Origin: Allobosea sp. Root483D1
GTDB lineage: Bacteria; Pseudomonadota; Alphaproteobacteria; Rhizobiales; Beijerinckiaceae
Length of the DNA stretch: 64,000 bases
NCBI RefSeq assembly: GCF_001429505.1
Contig: NZ_LMJW01000015.1
Coordinates: 1 to 64,000 of the forward strand
Direction: 5' to 3'
In this document: in pieces, positions 54,311 to 63,765 of the stretch
Numbering within the stretch: the stretch's first letter is position 1
How the letters are laid out: each line of letters begins with the position of its first letter
Translations under genes and position numbers: made by a program
The notes under the pieces: generated by a model
Told to the model about the DNA's origin: nothing
The model's input: the letters and a program-made list of their open reading frames with translations, nothing else
The model's database searches: none

Positions 54311-56779
54311 TCAGACTCGCCCGGCTTGGCCTGCCGGCACGTGCCAGATACGCTGCGCATATTCGCCGATCGCCCGGTCGGCGCTGAACCAAGCGCAATG
54401 GGCTGTGTTGGCGACCGACATATGCCACCAGCGCGCGCGATCAGCCCAGAGCGCATCGACCAGTCGCTGCGCGTGGTGATAGCTCTCGAAATCGCGCAGC
54501 ACCATGAACCAGTCGTTCAGGCGCAGGCCCTCGACGAGCTGGGCATAGCGGTCACGCTCGCCCGGCGAATAGGCGCCGCCGGCGACGGCGTCGAGCACGC
54601 CTTCGAGATGCGGCGCGGCGCGGATCACTTCGGCGCTCGGCCGCGGATTGCGCTTGGCGATTTCAACCTCGTCCGCCGTCATGCCGAAGATCACGATATT
54701 GTCCGCTCCGACGCGCTCGCCGATCTCGATATTGGCGCCGTCGAGCGTGCCGATGGTGATCGCCCCGTTCAAGGCGAACTTCATGTTCCCGGTACCGGAC
54801 GCCTCCATGCCGGCGGTGGAAATCTGCTCGGAGAGATCGGCGGCGGGGATGATCAGCTCGGCGAGGCTGACATTGTAGTTCGGCAAGAACACGACCTTGA
54901 GCCGGTCACGGGTGGTGATGTCGTTGTTCACCACGGCCGCGACGTCGTTGATCAGGTTGATGATCGATTTGGCCGTGGTGTAGTTCGATGCGGCCTTGCC
55001 GGCGAAGACCTTCACGCGCGGCGCCCAGTCGCGATAAGGCTCGCTCCGGATGGCATTGTAGAGCGCTATCGTCTCGAGGATGTTGAGGAGTTGGCGCTTG
55101 TATTCGTGGATGCGCTTGATCTGCACGTCGAAGAGCGCCTCCGGATCGACGACGACGCCGCAGTCCTGCCGGATGATCTTGGCGAGCCTGAGCTTGTTAT
55201 CGCGGCGGATGGCGGCAAGCCGCTCGTGGACCCCGCCATCGTCGGCATGGGCGCCGAACTGTCGGATCAGGCCGATATCGTCCGCGACTCCTTCGCCGCA
55301 CATTTCCTGCAGTAGCCGGGTCAGCCCAGGATTGGCGTTGAGCAACCAGCGCCGCGGCGTGATGCCGTTGGTGACGTTCGTGATCCGCTCGGGGAAGGTC
55401 CGGTGCAACTGGGCGAAAACAGTTTCCTTCATCAGGTTGGAGTGCAGGGCCGAGACGCCGTTTACGGTGTGGGAGCCGACAAAGGCGAGGTGGGCCATGC
55501 GCACGCGTCGGCCATGATGTTCGTCGATCAGCGAAAGGCTCGTCAGATCGGCGTCGGGCGAGCGGCGGCGGAGCGCATCGAGGAAGCGAGCATTGATGCC
55601 GAAGATGATCTGCATATGCCGCGGCAGCAGGCGCTCGACCAGCGCGACTGGCCAAGTCTCGAGCGCTTCGGGCAGCAGAGTGTGATTCGTGTAGGAGATC
55701 GTCGCGTTGGTGATCTCCCAGGCCTTCTCCCAATTGAATTTATGTTCGTCGATGAGGAGCCGCATCAGCTCCGGGACAGCAAGGGACGGATGCGTATCGT
55801 TGAGCTGGATCGCGGCCTTCTCGGCAAGATTGTCGAGGCTGCCGAACTGCCGGTGGTGACGATGGACCAAGTCCTGCAGCGAGGCCGAAGTGAAGAAGAA
55901 CTCCTGCCGAAGGCGCAATTCCTGCCCGGCCGGCGTCGAGTCGTTGGGATAGAGGACCTTAGAGATCGCCTCGGCGCGATTGCGCTCGGCGACCGCGCCG
56001 ACGAGGTCGCCCTTGTTGAACGCGTCGAGTGAGAGCGGATGCATGGCGCGGGCACGCCAGAGCCGCAGGGTCGTCGAATCGCGGCCGCGCCAGCCGACGA
56101 CCGGGGTGTCATAGGCGACGGCGAACACCGTCTCCTCCGGTGTCCAGATAACCTGATCCGGCCCGCTGGCCACCACCGAACCGCCGAAGCCGATGCGATA
56201 GGACGCCTCGCGCCGCTCGAACTCCCAGGGATTGCGGAACGACAGCCAGTCCTCCGGCCGCTCGGCCTGCCGGCCGTTCTCGATCCGTTGCTTGAACAGG
56301 CCATGATCGTAGCGGATGCCGTAGCCGAGCGCCGGGACGCCGGTCGAGGCCATTGCCTCCATATAGCAGGCCGCCAGACGGCCGAGGCCGCCATTGCCGA
56401 GTGCAGCATCGGGTTCGATGGTTTCGATCTCCGGCAGGTCGACGCCGAGCTCGCGCATGGCCCGAGTCATCGGCTCGGTCAGCCCGAGATTGTTGAGCGT
56501 GTCGGCGAGCGAGCGGCCGATCAGGAATTCGAGCGAGAGGTAATAAACCCGCTTGCGGCCGGTCGCGTAGCTCTCCTTCGTGCTTGCCTGCCAGACGTCG
56601 ATTGCATGATCGCGCGTCGCAAGGATGCCCGCGGTGAGCCAGTCATGCGCTTGGGCGGCGGCTGGAGCTTTGCCTAGCGAATAGGTGAGCTTGCGCAGGA
56701 TCTCGGACTTCAGACGATCGACTTGATCATCGGGCTCGAAATGGACGGCTGCGGTCCGCTTGTCGGATATATCGTTCAA
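54311..56779 (-). CDS. glgP: Glycogen phosphorylase GlgP, 822 aa
   Basis: PLP-dependent glycogen phosphorylase releasing glucose-1-phosphate. Motifs: YYLSLEFLIGRSL, DAALGNGGLGRLAACYMEAM, IQLNDTHPSLAVPELMR, TNGITPRRWL, VQIKRIHEYKRQLLN, and the PLP-lysine region EASGTGNMKFALNGAITIGTLDGANIEI. The likely start is a TTG at 56779 (nine bases after AGAGGAA), giving the normal family length; the frame runs upstream to 56968 without similarity. No EcfG-like site was found in its upstream region, unlike most neighbours. Followed by the second glgX-like gene. Confidence 0.95.
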   Translation of the reverse strand: MNDISDKRTAAVHFEPDDQVDRLKSEILRKLTYSLGKAPAAAQAHDWLTAGILATRDHAIDVWQASTKESYATGRKRVYYLSLEFLIGRSLADTLNNLGLTEPMTRAMRELGVDLPEIETIEPDAALGNGGLGRLAACYMEAMASTGVPALGYGIRYDHGLFKQRIENGRQAERPEDWLSFRNPWEFERREASYRIGFGGSVVASGPDQVIWTPEETVFAVAYDTPVVGWRGRDSTTLRLWRARAMHPLSLDAFNKGDLVGAVAERNRAEAISKVLYPNDSTPAGQELRLRQEFFFTSASLQDLVHRHHRQFGSLDNLAEKAAIQLNDTHPSLAVPELMRLLIDEHKFNWEKAWEITNATISYTNHTLLPEALETWPVALVERLLPRHMQIIFGINARFLDALRRRSPDADLTSLSLIDEHHGRRVRMAHLAFVGSHTVNGVSALHSNLMKETVFAQLHRTFPERITNVTNGITPRRWLLNANPGLTRLLQEMCGEGVADDIGLIRQFGAHADDGGVHERLAAIRRDNKLRLAKIIRQDCGVVVDPEALFDVQIKRIHEYKRQLLNILETIALYNAIRSEPYRDWAPRVKVFAGKAASNYTTAKSIINLINDVAAVVNNDITTRDRLKVVFLPNYNVSLAELIIPAADLSEQISTAGMEASGTGNMKFALNGAITIGTLDGANIEIGERVGADNIVIFGMTADEVEIAKRNPRPSAEVIRAAPHLEGVLDAVAGGAYSPGERDRYAQLVEGLRLNDWFMVLRDFESYHHAQRLVDALWADRARWWHMSVANTAHCAWFSADRAIGEYAQRIWHVPAGQAGRV

Positions 56780-56976
56780 CCGCGATGTTCCTCTGCCTTG
56801 GAGAAGGTGTCGGCCAATGGCGCTGGTTGCCGGGCATGAGTCTAGGAGATGACGATGCAATCGCCAAGGGTGAGTGTGGTCCAGCCAATGCAAGGCGGCA
56901 TTGACGCTTGCCGGAGTGCCTGATTGGCGATCTCTGCTCGGTGTACGGCCTGCTTCAACAAAAAACACTTGCTCGT

Positions 56977-57001
56977 GGAACGTAGACTAGCTCTTTCGGT
57001 T
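56977..57001 (+). promoter_or_regulatory. EcfG-like promoter (GGAAC-N16-GGTT)
   Basis: GGAAC 56977-56981, GGTT 56998-57001, spacer 16, 31 bases before the ATG of the transglutaminase-like gene. Confidence 0.65.
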
Positions 57002-57031
57002 TTCCGATCGTCACCCTCTCTGAGGCGATCG

Positions 57032-57808
57032 ATGAAGCTCCGTGTTTCGACTACACTGACTTACCGTTTTAGCGGGCCGACGCAGACGATCGGCCTTATC
57101 CAGGCGGCGAAGTCCCCGGATCAAACGATCCTTGATGAAAATCTGACCTGTGAGCCGAACGCCTCGCAAAAATGCGAGGCAGAGCCAGATGGTACGCGGC
57201 GATTTCGAGCGTCCCTCGATGGCGAGGTAGCAATCAACTATTTGGCGACAGTTGACAACGGCCAACGGCAGCTTCTGCCTGCAACTGGCTCGCAACATCT
57301 CTGGTCCGATCTGCCATTGGAAGTGTTGCCCTACCTCCTGCCAAGTCGCTTCTGCCCGAGCGATCGCTTTCAGCGCTTCGCCCAGCGAGAATTTGGCAAT
57401 GCTGGCGACGGCGTCGCGCGCGTCATGGCCGTTCTCGGCTGGGTCCACGATCACATCGACTATGTGGTCGGCACGAGTACTGCCGAGACGACTGCCGCGG
57501 AGACCTTCATGACCCGCGCCGGGGTCTGCCGCGACTTCACCCATCTGACGATCTCGCTCTGCCGAGCGCTCTCGATCCCGGCACGGGCGGTCAGCGCTTA
57601 TGCCTTTGCACTAGAGCCACCGGATTTTCACGCTATCGCCGAGGTCTATCTCGAAGGTGCGTGGTGGCTCGTGGACGGCACGCGGTTGGCGCCGGTTGAA
57701 GGCATGGTCCGCATCGCGCATGGCCGGGATGCAGCCGATATTGCATTTCTGACCACCGACCGGGCCTGTCAGGTCGTCGCCCAGATCATCGAAGTCTCGG
57801 AAACATAG
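57032..57808 (+). CDS. Transglutaminase-like protease-fold protein, 258 aa
   Basis: Transglutaminase-like superfamily with an N-terminal beta domain (MKLRVSTTLTYRFSGPTQT...) and the papain-like core: catalytic Cys in FMTRAGVCRDFTHLTISLCRALSIPARAVSAYAF, His in PDFHAIAEVYLEGAWWLVDGTRLAP and the following Asp. This is the common bacterial transglutaminase-like type; substrate and reaction are unknown (peptidase or amidase more likely than crosslinking). No signal peptide is visible, so cytoplasmic. It lies downstream of an EcfG-like promoter and away from glgP. Confidence 0.88.
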   Translation: MKLRVSTTLTYRFSGPTQTIGLIQAAKSPDQTILDENLTCEPNASQKCEAEPDGTRRFRASLDGEVAINYLATVDNGQRQLLPATGSQHLWSDLPLEVLPYLLPSRFCPSDRFQRFAQREFGNAGDGVARVMAVLGWVHDHIDYVVGTSTAETTAAETFMTRAGVCRDFTHLTISLCRALSIPARAVSAYAFALEPPDFHAIAEVYLEGAWWLVDGTRLAPVEGMVRIAHGRDAADIAFLTTDRACQVVAQIIEVSET

Positions 57809-57822
57809 CGGGATCCGCTCCC

Positions 57823-58158
57823 ATGTTCGAAAGCTTCGACATGGATTTCACCGAGCTGCGCGATGCGACGCTGCGCGTGCGCGACGGTGGAACCGGCGAA
57901 CCCTTGCTCCTATTGCACGGTCATCCGCGCACTCACACAACCTGGCATCGGGTTGCGCCATTGCTGGCGACCAGCTTTCGTGTCGTCTGCACCACGCCTC
58001 CGCGTACAGTCTCAAAAGGTGAAGGCAAAGAACGAAGGCTGGGAGCCAATTTCGCCGGCGTGCGCGAATGTCCGCGTCCGTACCAAGCCCAATTCGATAA
58101 CAGCCGTTGGAACCACGTTCACCGTAACGCAGTTGGAGGCCCATCAACATCTCTCTGA
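57823..58158 (+). pseudogene. Truncated alpha/beta hydrolase (haloacetate dehalogenase-like)
   Basis: Begins as a fluoroacetate/haloacetate dehalogenase-type hydrolase: FESFDMDFTELRDATLRVRDGGTGEPLLLLHGHPRTHTTWHRVAPLLATSFRVVC, with the oxyanion HGHPRT motif. The match stops at about 57990, where a DLRGYG-type sequence should follow. What comes after is unrelated Lys/Arg/Asn-rich sequence to the stop at 58158. The nucleophile, cap and His segments are absent. It starts 14 bases after the transglutaminase-like gene, so the intact ancestor was probably in that operon. A deletion or recombination end point at about 57990 is likely. Confidence 0.8.
58109..58134 (+). promoter_or_regulatory. EcfG-like promoter (GGAAC-N17-AGTT)
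   Basis: GGAAC 58109-58113, AGTT 58131-58134, spacer 17, 63 bases before the ATG at 58197. Confidence 0.45.
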
Positions 58159-58196
58159 GGGCGGCCTCGCCGCGGAGTAGGTAAGGGATCCATTCC

Positions 58197-58454
58197 ATGG
58201 AAAACGGCTTCAAGACCATGTCTCAAGCTGCCGGCGGCGCCGGAGGCGGCGTGCCAAACGAATCCGAGCATGAGAGAACGTCTGATCGACTCAAGGCCTA
58301 CGGCGTCGATACAGACGTGATGGCGGAAGAAGCGAGCGAGCGCGTCAGTGAACTTCAGCAGATGATAATTGACGAGGTCCGAGCGCGACCTCTGCGCGCC
58401 CTCGGGTGGGCGATGGCGACTGGCGTCGTTTTCGGATTTTGGGCGGCGAAATAG
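58197..58454 (+). CDS. DUF883/ElaB-YqjD-like membrane-anchored protein, 85 aa
   Basis: Hydrophilic helical N-terminal part (EEASERVSELQQMIIDEVRARP) and a single C-terminal membrane helix (LRALGWAMATGVVFGFWAAK), the layout of ElaB/YqjD/DUF883 proteins that tether to the inner membrane. Some family members bind ribosomes in stationary phase; for this one the role is unknown. ATG at 58197 has weak AAGGGATCC upstream. The next gene starts three bases after the stop and encodes a membrane protein, so they form an operon like yqjD-yqjE. Confidence 0.7.
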   Translation: MENGFKTMSQAAGGAGGGVPNESEHERTSDRLKAYGVDTDVMAEEASERVSELQQMIIDEVRARPLRALGWAMATGVVFGFWAAK

Positions 58455-58457
58455 GTC

Positions 58458-58868
58458 GTGGGCGGCTTGCTCGCTTACGCGACTCTACGGGCGACTGCAG
58501 CGCTGAAGCGTGCTGCAGTCGTTTACAGTCTCATTGCTCTTGGTGCCTTGACCGCAATCTTCGCGATGGGGTACGCGCTCAACGCCTGCTACATGGCCCT
58601 CATGTTCCGCTACGGCGCGATCACTGCCAGCTTAGCGATAGCTGGGGGGTTATTCGGGCTTGCCGCAGCCTGCGCATTGGCTGGGTACTTCGTCAGCAGG
58701 CAACCTCGACCCACATTGTTGCGCCGATCGGCAAGCTCCGAAGCCAATGTTCATTTGGCGACCGAACCCAAACGACAACGACGAATTGCTCTGGGCGCAG
58801 GGCTAGCCGCAACCGCGGCCGCAGCGCTTATCGGCATTTTAGTGCGTAGGTCGTCCCATCCTGATTAG
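58458..58868 (+). CDS. Small membrane protein, YqjE/phage-holin-like, 136 aa
   Basis: GTG start three bases after the DUF883-like gene. Three membrane segments are visible: AAVVYSLIALGALTAIFAMGYAL, ITASLAIAGGLFGLAAACALAGYF, and ALGAGLAATAAAALIGILV near the C-terminus, the last two separated by a basic loop (SRQPRPTLLRRSAS). The arrangement resembles the YqjE/holin-superfamily proteins that accompany DUF883 proteins. Inner membrane; function unknown. Confidence 0.65.
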   Translation: MGGLLAYATLRATAALKRAAVVYSLIALGALTAIFAMGYALNACYMALMFRYGAITASLAIAGGLFGLAAACALAGYFVSRQPRPTLLRRSASSEANVHLATEPKRQRRIALGAGLAATAAAALIGILVRRSSHPD

Positions 58869-59348
58869 CGGAGTAATATTGGTTACAGTTGATTATGGTC
58901 TAGATTCATTAGATCGGCTTTTAAAGACCGCAAGAAGCGTACGGGGTTCACGTTGTTACAGATCGCAGATTTGACCGACCTAGTTCACAATAATATTGTC
59001 TGAACGCTCGAGGTCGAAACGCTGGTTCGCGGATCGATCATTTTTCCTGAGCCCGATCTTGCGCGAAGGCTCATCGTGGCCGAGGTCGACGTGAATTTGA
59101 GCGAATAAGAGAAGGCGAGGTTCACGCGCCAGGCTCCATCTGCGCCCACTGAAGTAAAAGTGCTTTGCGGCAGGCAGCGGGCTGAACACAGTCTCAGAAA
59201 TGCAAGTCATTAGGCCAAGCGGACGCAAGGGCTCTTACGGAACTGCGCAGTCCAACATGACACTGCGGGATCAAGTACGATTCGTCGATTCCGAGTCGTT
59301 GCGCATTCGAATAACGATCACGGGTCGAGCGACTGCATCATCGAATGG
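58869..59348 (+). other. Gene-free region with a probable decayed Xre helix-turn-helix (58929-59108)
   Basis: About 480 bases. In one plus frame, RKKRTGFTLLQIADLTDLVHNNIV, a stop codon, then TLEVETLVRGSIIFPEPDLARRL resembles an Xre-type helix-turn-helix antitoxin or regulator with an internal stop and without a start. The match is weak. Nothing else is supportable. Confidence 0.25.
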
Positions 59349-59373
59349 GGAACCCGGTACCCCGGTCAAAGTT
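59349..59373 (+). promoter_or_regulatory. EcfG-like promoter (GGAAC-N16-AGTT) for ligD
   Basis: GGAAC 59349-59353, AGTT 59370-59373, spacer 16, 23 bases before the ligD ATG. Confidence 0.5.
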
Positions 59374-59396
59374 TCCGCACGAGCGGGAGCGCAAGC

Positions 59397-62027
59397 ATGT
59401 CGACCAAGCTGAAGACATATCGGGCCAAGCGTGACTTCAAAAAGACGAAGGAGCCGAGCGGCGAAGCGGCGGTCTCGTCCTCGAACCGCCTGCGTTTTGT
59501 GATCCAGAAACACGACGCGACCCGGCTGCACTATGATCTGCGGCTCGAGCTCGACGGCGTGTTCAAGTCCTGGGCCGTCACAAAGGGGCCGTCGCTCGAC
59601 CCGCACGACAAACGGCTGGCCGTCGAAGTGGAGGATCACCCGCTCGCCTATGGCGACTTCGAGGGAACCATTCCGAAGGGGCAATATGGCGGCGGCACGG
59701 TCCTGCTTTGGGATCGGGGTTATTGGGAGCCTGAGGGCAAGCTCTCTGCGCAAAGGCAGCTCCAAAAGGGCGATCTCAAATTCACGCTTCACGGCGAGCG
59801 CCTGCAAGGCAGCTTCGTCCTGGTCCGGATGCGGACTGATCGAGACGGCGGCAAGCGCACCAACTGGCTCCTCATCAAGCATCGCGACGCGTATGCGACC
59901 GAGGGCAACGGCGAGGCTGTGCTGGCGGATGACATCTCCATCGCCTCGGGCCGCACCATGGCGACCATCGCGGCCGGCAAGGGCAAGTCGCCGACGCCGT
60001 TCCTGCTCGCCGAGCAGGCAATGGACGCCGGCGCCGTCTGGAATTCCAAGGTCGGGCTCGCCGCTGCCGAGCGGCGCGCGCCGGCTCGGCAAAAACGCAC
60101 GAAGGCGAAAATGGCGACTACCGCATCAACGCCAGGCTTCATTCCGCCCCAACTCTGTACCTCAGTCGATCGCCCGCCAAGCGGGGCCGATTGGGTGCAC
60201 GAGATTAAGTTTGACGGCTATCGCGTCCAAATGCAGGCCAAAGGTGGCAAGGCGGCGTTGAAGACTCGCAAGGGCCTAGACTGGACGACAAGGTTCCAGA
60301 CTATCGCGAAGGCCGCGGCTGAGCTGCCCGATTGTATCATCGATGGCGAAATCGTCGCTCTCGATGAGAACGGCGCGCCGGACTTCGCGGCGCTGCAGGC
60401 CGCATTGTCGGAAGAGAAGACGGAGAATCTCGTCTTTTTCGCCTTCGACCTGATGTGGAACGATGGCCAAGACCTGCGTCAGGAGACACTCTCGGCCCGC
60501 AAAGCCCGCCTGAAGGAGATTCTTGAGCGGCATGGCGAAGGCATTGTCATCCGCTATGTCGAGCATTTCGAGACAGGCGGCGATGCCGTCCTGAAATCGG
60601 CGTGCAAGCTCTCGCTGGAAGGCATCGTATCGAAGGCGACGGGCGCACCCTATGTTTCCGGGCGCAGTGAATCCTGGACGAAAGCCAAGTGTCGCGCTGG
60701 CCACGAGGTTGTGATCGGCGGATGGGCGACCACCGAAGGGAGATTCCGCTCGCTCCTGGTCGGCGTGAACCGGGGCCAGCACTTCGTTTATATCGGACGG
60801 GTCGGGACCGGATATGGCGCCAGGAAGGTTGCGGCGCTGCTGCCACGGCTGAAGGAGCATGCAGCCGAGCGCTCGCCGTTCACGGGGGTGGGCGCGCCAC
60901 GGCGGGAACGGGGAGTGACGTGGGTCGAGCCCGTGCTCGTGGCCGAGATCGAGTTCGCCGGGTGGACGGGCGACGGCATGGTGAGGCAGGCTGCGTTCAA
61001 GGGCTTGAGGGAAGACAAGCCGGCCGCGGAGGTCGAGACCGAGCTTCCCGTTTCGCCGGCCGACGCAGAGCCCGCGAAACCGGCGACGCTGTGGAAGAAT
61101 CGCAAGGGCGGAAGGATCGACGTGCTGGGTGTCAGCCTGTCGCACCCGGACAAGGCCTTGTGGCCGGACGCCGAGGATGGCAAGCCGGTCACCAAGCGCG
61201 ACCTGGCGGCGTATTTCGAAGCCGTCGGGGGCTGGCTCTTGCCGCACATCAAGGGGCGACCATGCTCGCTGTTGCGAGCCCCGGATGGGATCGATGGCGA
61301 GACCTTTTTTCAGCGGCACGCAGGTCTGGGCACGTCGAACCTGTTCGAGCTCGTGCGGGTTTTCGGCGACAAGAAGCCATACCTGCAGATCGACCGTATC
61401 GAAGCGCTGATCGCCGCTGCACAGATCGGTGGCATCGAGCTGCATCCTTGGAACTGCCAACCAGGGGAGCCTGAGGTACCTGGACGCTTGGTGTTCGACC
61501 TGGACCCCGGCCCGGGTGTCGAATTCGAAGACGTCGTGATAGCGGCAAATGCAATGCGGGAGAGGCTGGAAGCCCTGGGTCTCACGGCCTTCTGCAAGAC
61601 GACAGGTGGCAAGGGCTTGCACGTCGTAACGCCGCTGAAGGCACCCAGGCGAGGCAAGCTGGATTGGCCGAGCGCGAAGGAATTTGCTCGGCGCGTCTGC
61701 GCGGAAATGGCTGCCGACGATCCGGCGCATTACGTGATCAATATGGCCAAGCGGCTGCGCAACGGCAGGATCTTCCTCGACTATCTGCGTAACGATCGGA
61801 TGGCGACGGCTGTCGCCCCGCTCTCGGCCCGTGCGCGCCCGGGGGCGCACGTCTCAATGCCGCTGCAGTGGAGCAAGGTGAAGAAGGGGCTCGATCCTGC
61901 GAATTACACGATCAGGACGGTCCCGGCGCTTCTGAGCAGGAGCACGGCCTGGGAAGAGTACGGCGAAGCGGGTGGATCATTGGCCGATGCGGTCAAGCGC
62001 ATGGTTGGTCGCGGGAAAGCGGCCTGA
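59397..62027 (+). CDS. ligD: DNA ligase D (LigD), 876 aa
   Basis: Multidomain NHEJ ligase in phosphoesterase-ligase-polymerase order. Residues ~35-190: 3'-phosphoesterase ([55 protein letters not shown]). Residues ~240-560: ATP-dependent ligase with adenylated Lys271 in [11 protein letters not shown], then [43 protein letters not shown]. Residues ~580-876: AEP primase/polymerase ([21 protein letters not shown] with catalytic Asp pair, [14 protein letters not shown]). All domains look complete. It works with Ku on double-strand breaks. The neighbouring ku starts 51 bases after its stop. Confidence 0.97.
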   Translation: MSTKLKTYRAKRDFKKTKEPSGEAAVSSSNRLRFVIQKHDATRLHYDLRLELDGVFKSWAVTKGPSLDPHDKRLAVEVEDHPLAYGDFEGTIPKGQYGGGTVLLWDRGYWEPEGKLSAQRQLQKGDLKFTLHGERLQGSFVLVRMRTDRDGGKRTNWLLIKHRDAYATEGNGEAVLADDISIASGRTMATIAAGKGKSPTPFLLAEQAMDAGAVWNSKVGLAAAERRAPARQKRTKAKMATTASTPGFIPPQLCTSVDRPPSGADWVHEIKFDGYRVQMQAKGGKAALKTRKGLDWTTRFQTIAKAAAELPDCIIDGEIVALDENGAPDFAALQAALSEEKTENLVFFAFDLMWNDGQDLRQETLSARKARLKEILERHGEGIVIRYVEHFETGGDAVLKSACKLSLEGIVSKATGAPYVSGRSESWTKAKCRAGHEVVIGGWATTEGRFRSLLVGVNRGQHFVYIGRVGTGYGARKVAALLPRLKEHAAERSPFTGVGAPRRERGVTWVEPVLVAEIEFAGWTGDGMVRQAAFKGLREDKPAAEVETELPVSPADAEPAKPATLWKNRKGGRIDVLGVSLSHPDKALWPDAEDGKPVTKRDLAAYFEAVGGWLLPHIKGRPCSLLRAPDGIDGETFFQRHAGLGTSNLFELVRVFGDKKPYLQIDRIEALIAAAQIGGIELHPWNCQPGEPEVPGRLVFDLDPGPGVEFEDVVIAANAMRERLEALGLTAFCKTTGGKGLHVVTPLKAPRRGKLDWPSAKEFARRVCAEMAADDPAHYVINMAKRLRNGRIFLDYLRNDRMATAVAPLSARARPGAHVSMPLQWSKVKKGLDPANYTIRTVPALLSRSTAWEEYGEAGGSLADAVKRMVGRGKAA

Positions 62028-62031
62028 GGCC

Positions 62032-62056
62032 GGAACGAACGAGGTCGCTCGCAGTT
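62032..62056 (+). promoter_or_regulatory. EcfG-like promoter (GGAAC-N16-AGTT) for ku
   Basis: GGAAC 62032-62036 directly after the ligD stop, AGTT 62053-62056, spacer 16, 22 bases before the ku ATG. Confidence 0.5.
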
Positions 62057-62077
62057 GTCGTGGGCAGGAGTTCGAAC

Positions 62078-62866
62078 ATGGCACAGCGCACGTTTTGGAA
62101 GGGATATCTCAAGCTCTCTCTCGTGACCTGCCCCGTTGCGATGATGCCGGCGAGGTCGCAAAGCGAGAAGGTGCGATTCCACACGCTTAATCGGAAGACC
62201 GGAAACCGCATTCAGAGCCGGTTCGTCGATGCTGTGACAGGCAAGCCGGTGGCCGAGGGCGAGGAAGTCCGCGGCTACCCGAAGGGCGACGACGACTACG
62301 TGCTGCTCGAGGAGGACGAGCTCGATGCGGTCGCTCTCGACAGTACGCGCACCATCGACATCGAGGTTTTCGCGCCGCGCTCCTCCGTCGGGTGGATCTG
62401 GTACGATACACCGCACTATCTCGTTCCAGACGGCAAGGTCGGCGAAGAGGCCTACACCGTTATCCGGGAAGCGATGAAGGCGACCAAGACCGTGGGCATT
62501 TCCCGGGTCGTCCTCTATCGCCGCGAGCGCGCGGTACTGCTTGAACCCCGGGACAACGGCATCATCCTCTGGACGCTGCGCTATGGCGACGAGGTCCGTA
62601 ACGACAAACCTTACTTCGCCGCGATCAAGAAGGCTGAGCCAGAAGCTGATATGCGCCCGATGATGGAAAAGTTGATCGAAAAGCGGACGAAGGATTGGTC
62701 GCCTGATTTGGCGGAAGATCCGGTCCAGGACGAACTACTGGCCATCATCAAGGCCAAGGGCAAAGGACGAAAAGCGCAAAAGCCCCGTTCTGCGGCGCAA
62801 AGCGAGGGCAACGTCATCAGCATTATGGATGCGCTCAAGAAGAGCCTCGAACCTCGAAAGTCCTGA
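62078..62866 (+). CDS. ku: Ku protein 1, 262 aa
   Basis: Bacterial Ku homodimer subunit: RTFWKGYLKLSLVTCPVAMMPA, VRFHTLNRKTGNRIQSRFVDAVTGKPV, GYPKGDDDYVLLEEDELDAV, and RVVLYRRERAVLLEPRDNGIILWTLRYGDEV. Ku rings thread onto broken DNA ends and recruit LigD. The C-terminal tail is short and moderately basic. CAGGAG precedes the ATG at 62078; an in-frame extension into ligD is rejected. It lies 51 bases after ligD with its own EcfG-like site, and converges with ku2 (8 bases between stops). Confidence 0.95.
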   Translation: MAQRTFWKGYLKLSLVTCPVAMMPARSQSEKVRFHTLNRKTGNRIQSRFVDAVTGKPVAEGEEVRGYPKGDDDYVLLEEDELDAVALDSTRTIDIEVFAPRSSVGWIWYDTPHYLVPDGKVGEEAYTVIREAMKATKTVGISRVVLYRRERAVLLEPRDNGIILWTLRYGDEVRNDKPYFAAIKKAEPEADMRPMMEKLIEKRTKDWSPDLAEDPVQDELLAIIKAKGKGRKAQKPRSAAQSEGNVISIMDALKKSLEPRKS

Positions 62867-62874
62867 CTGGCGGG

Positions 62875-63741
62875 CTAAGCTGCCGCCTTCTTTGCCTTTT
62901 TACCTGAGGATTTGGCCGCGGCCTTGCGCTTGGGTGCAGGTTTTTTGCTTGCGGCGGTTTGGTCGCCTCCCGCTTTGGCGCTCTGTCGAAGCGCCTCCAT
63001 CAGGTCAACAACCTTGGTTTCCGGCGGCGGCTTTCGCGGCGTGATCTTCTTGCCCTCGATCTTTGCCTTCACAACCTCGGCCAGTGCCGACTCGTAGCGA
63101 TCATCGAAGGCCTTCGGATCGAACTCGCCGGCTTTCGTCTCGATGATGTGCCTGGCGAGGTCCAGCATTTCGTCTTGGATCTTCATTTTCGGCACGTCAG
63201 CGAAGGCTTCCTCGGCGGAACGGACCTCGTAGTCGAAGTTCAGTGTCGTCGCGATCATCCCCTTGCCGTGCGGCCGGAGGAGGATGGAGCGCATCCTGCG
63301 GAAAATCACCGTGCGCGCGAGTGCGGCAGTTTGGCGAGCAGACATCGCCTCGCGGATCAGTTCGAACGCTTCGGCGGCCACCGGCGAGCTCGGCGTCATA
63401 TAATAGGGCCGATCAAAGAAGACATCGTCGATCTCGTCGCAGGGCAAAAAGGTGGCGACGTTGAGGGTCTTGTCGCTCTCGGGAATGGCAGCCGCGATCT
63501 CCTCGGGTTCGAGCACGACATAGTCGCCGTCCCCGCGGTCATATCCCTTGACCTGATCGTCGTGCTCGACCGGTTTGCCGGTCACCTCGTCGATAAATTG
63601 ACGATGAACCCGGTTCCCAGTTTTGCGGTTTATCGTGTGAAATGAAATACGCTCTGCCGTGGAGGCGGCCGTGTACAGGGCGACGGGGCAGATGACCTCG
63701 TCGATCTTCAAAATGCCCTTCCAGATCGCTCGCGGCGCCAT
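62875..63741 (-). CDS. ku: Ku protein 2 with lysine-rich tail, 288 aa
   Basis: Second Ku: RAIWKGILKIDEVICPVALYTA, ISFHTINRKTGNRVHRQFIDEVTGKPVE, GYDRGDGDYVVLEPEEI, and ALARTVIFRRMRSILLRPHGKGMIATTL. Compared with Ku1 it is strongly diverged and has a 40-residue Lys/Ala-rich C-terminal tail (KKPAPKRKAAAKSSGKKAKKAAA pattern), the type of extension reported to help DNA binding or threading in other bacterial Kus. Start MAPRAIWKG at 63741 matches Ku1's start. Transcribed from a symmetric EcfG-like site shared with the next gene. The pair may form a heterodimer, or Ku2 may work under other conditions. Confidence 0.95.
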   Translation of the reverse strand: MAPRAIWKGILKIDEVICPVALYTAASTAERISFHTINRKTGNRVHRQFIDEVTGKPVEHDDQVKGYDRGDGDYVVLEPEEIAAAIPESDKTLNVATFLPCDEIDDVFFDRPYYMTPSSPVAAEAFELIREAMSARQTAALARTVIFRRMRSILLRPHGKGMIATTLNFDYEVRSAEEAFADVPKMKIQDEMLDLARHIIETKAGEFDPKAFDDRYESALAEVVKAKIEGKKITPRKPPPETKVVDLMEALRQSAKAGGDQTAASKKPAPKRKAAAKSSGKKAKKAAA

Positions 63742-63765
63742 GCCAATTCCTCTGCTACGCGGAGA

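Noticed and set aside
58980-59228. 82-codon minus-strand frame
   Set aside because: Antisense to a better though weak Xre-like remnant; no recognisable features.
60276-61850. 524-codon minus-strand frame
   Set aside because: Antisense shadow of ligD.
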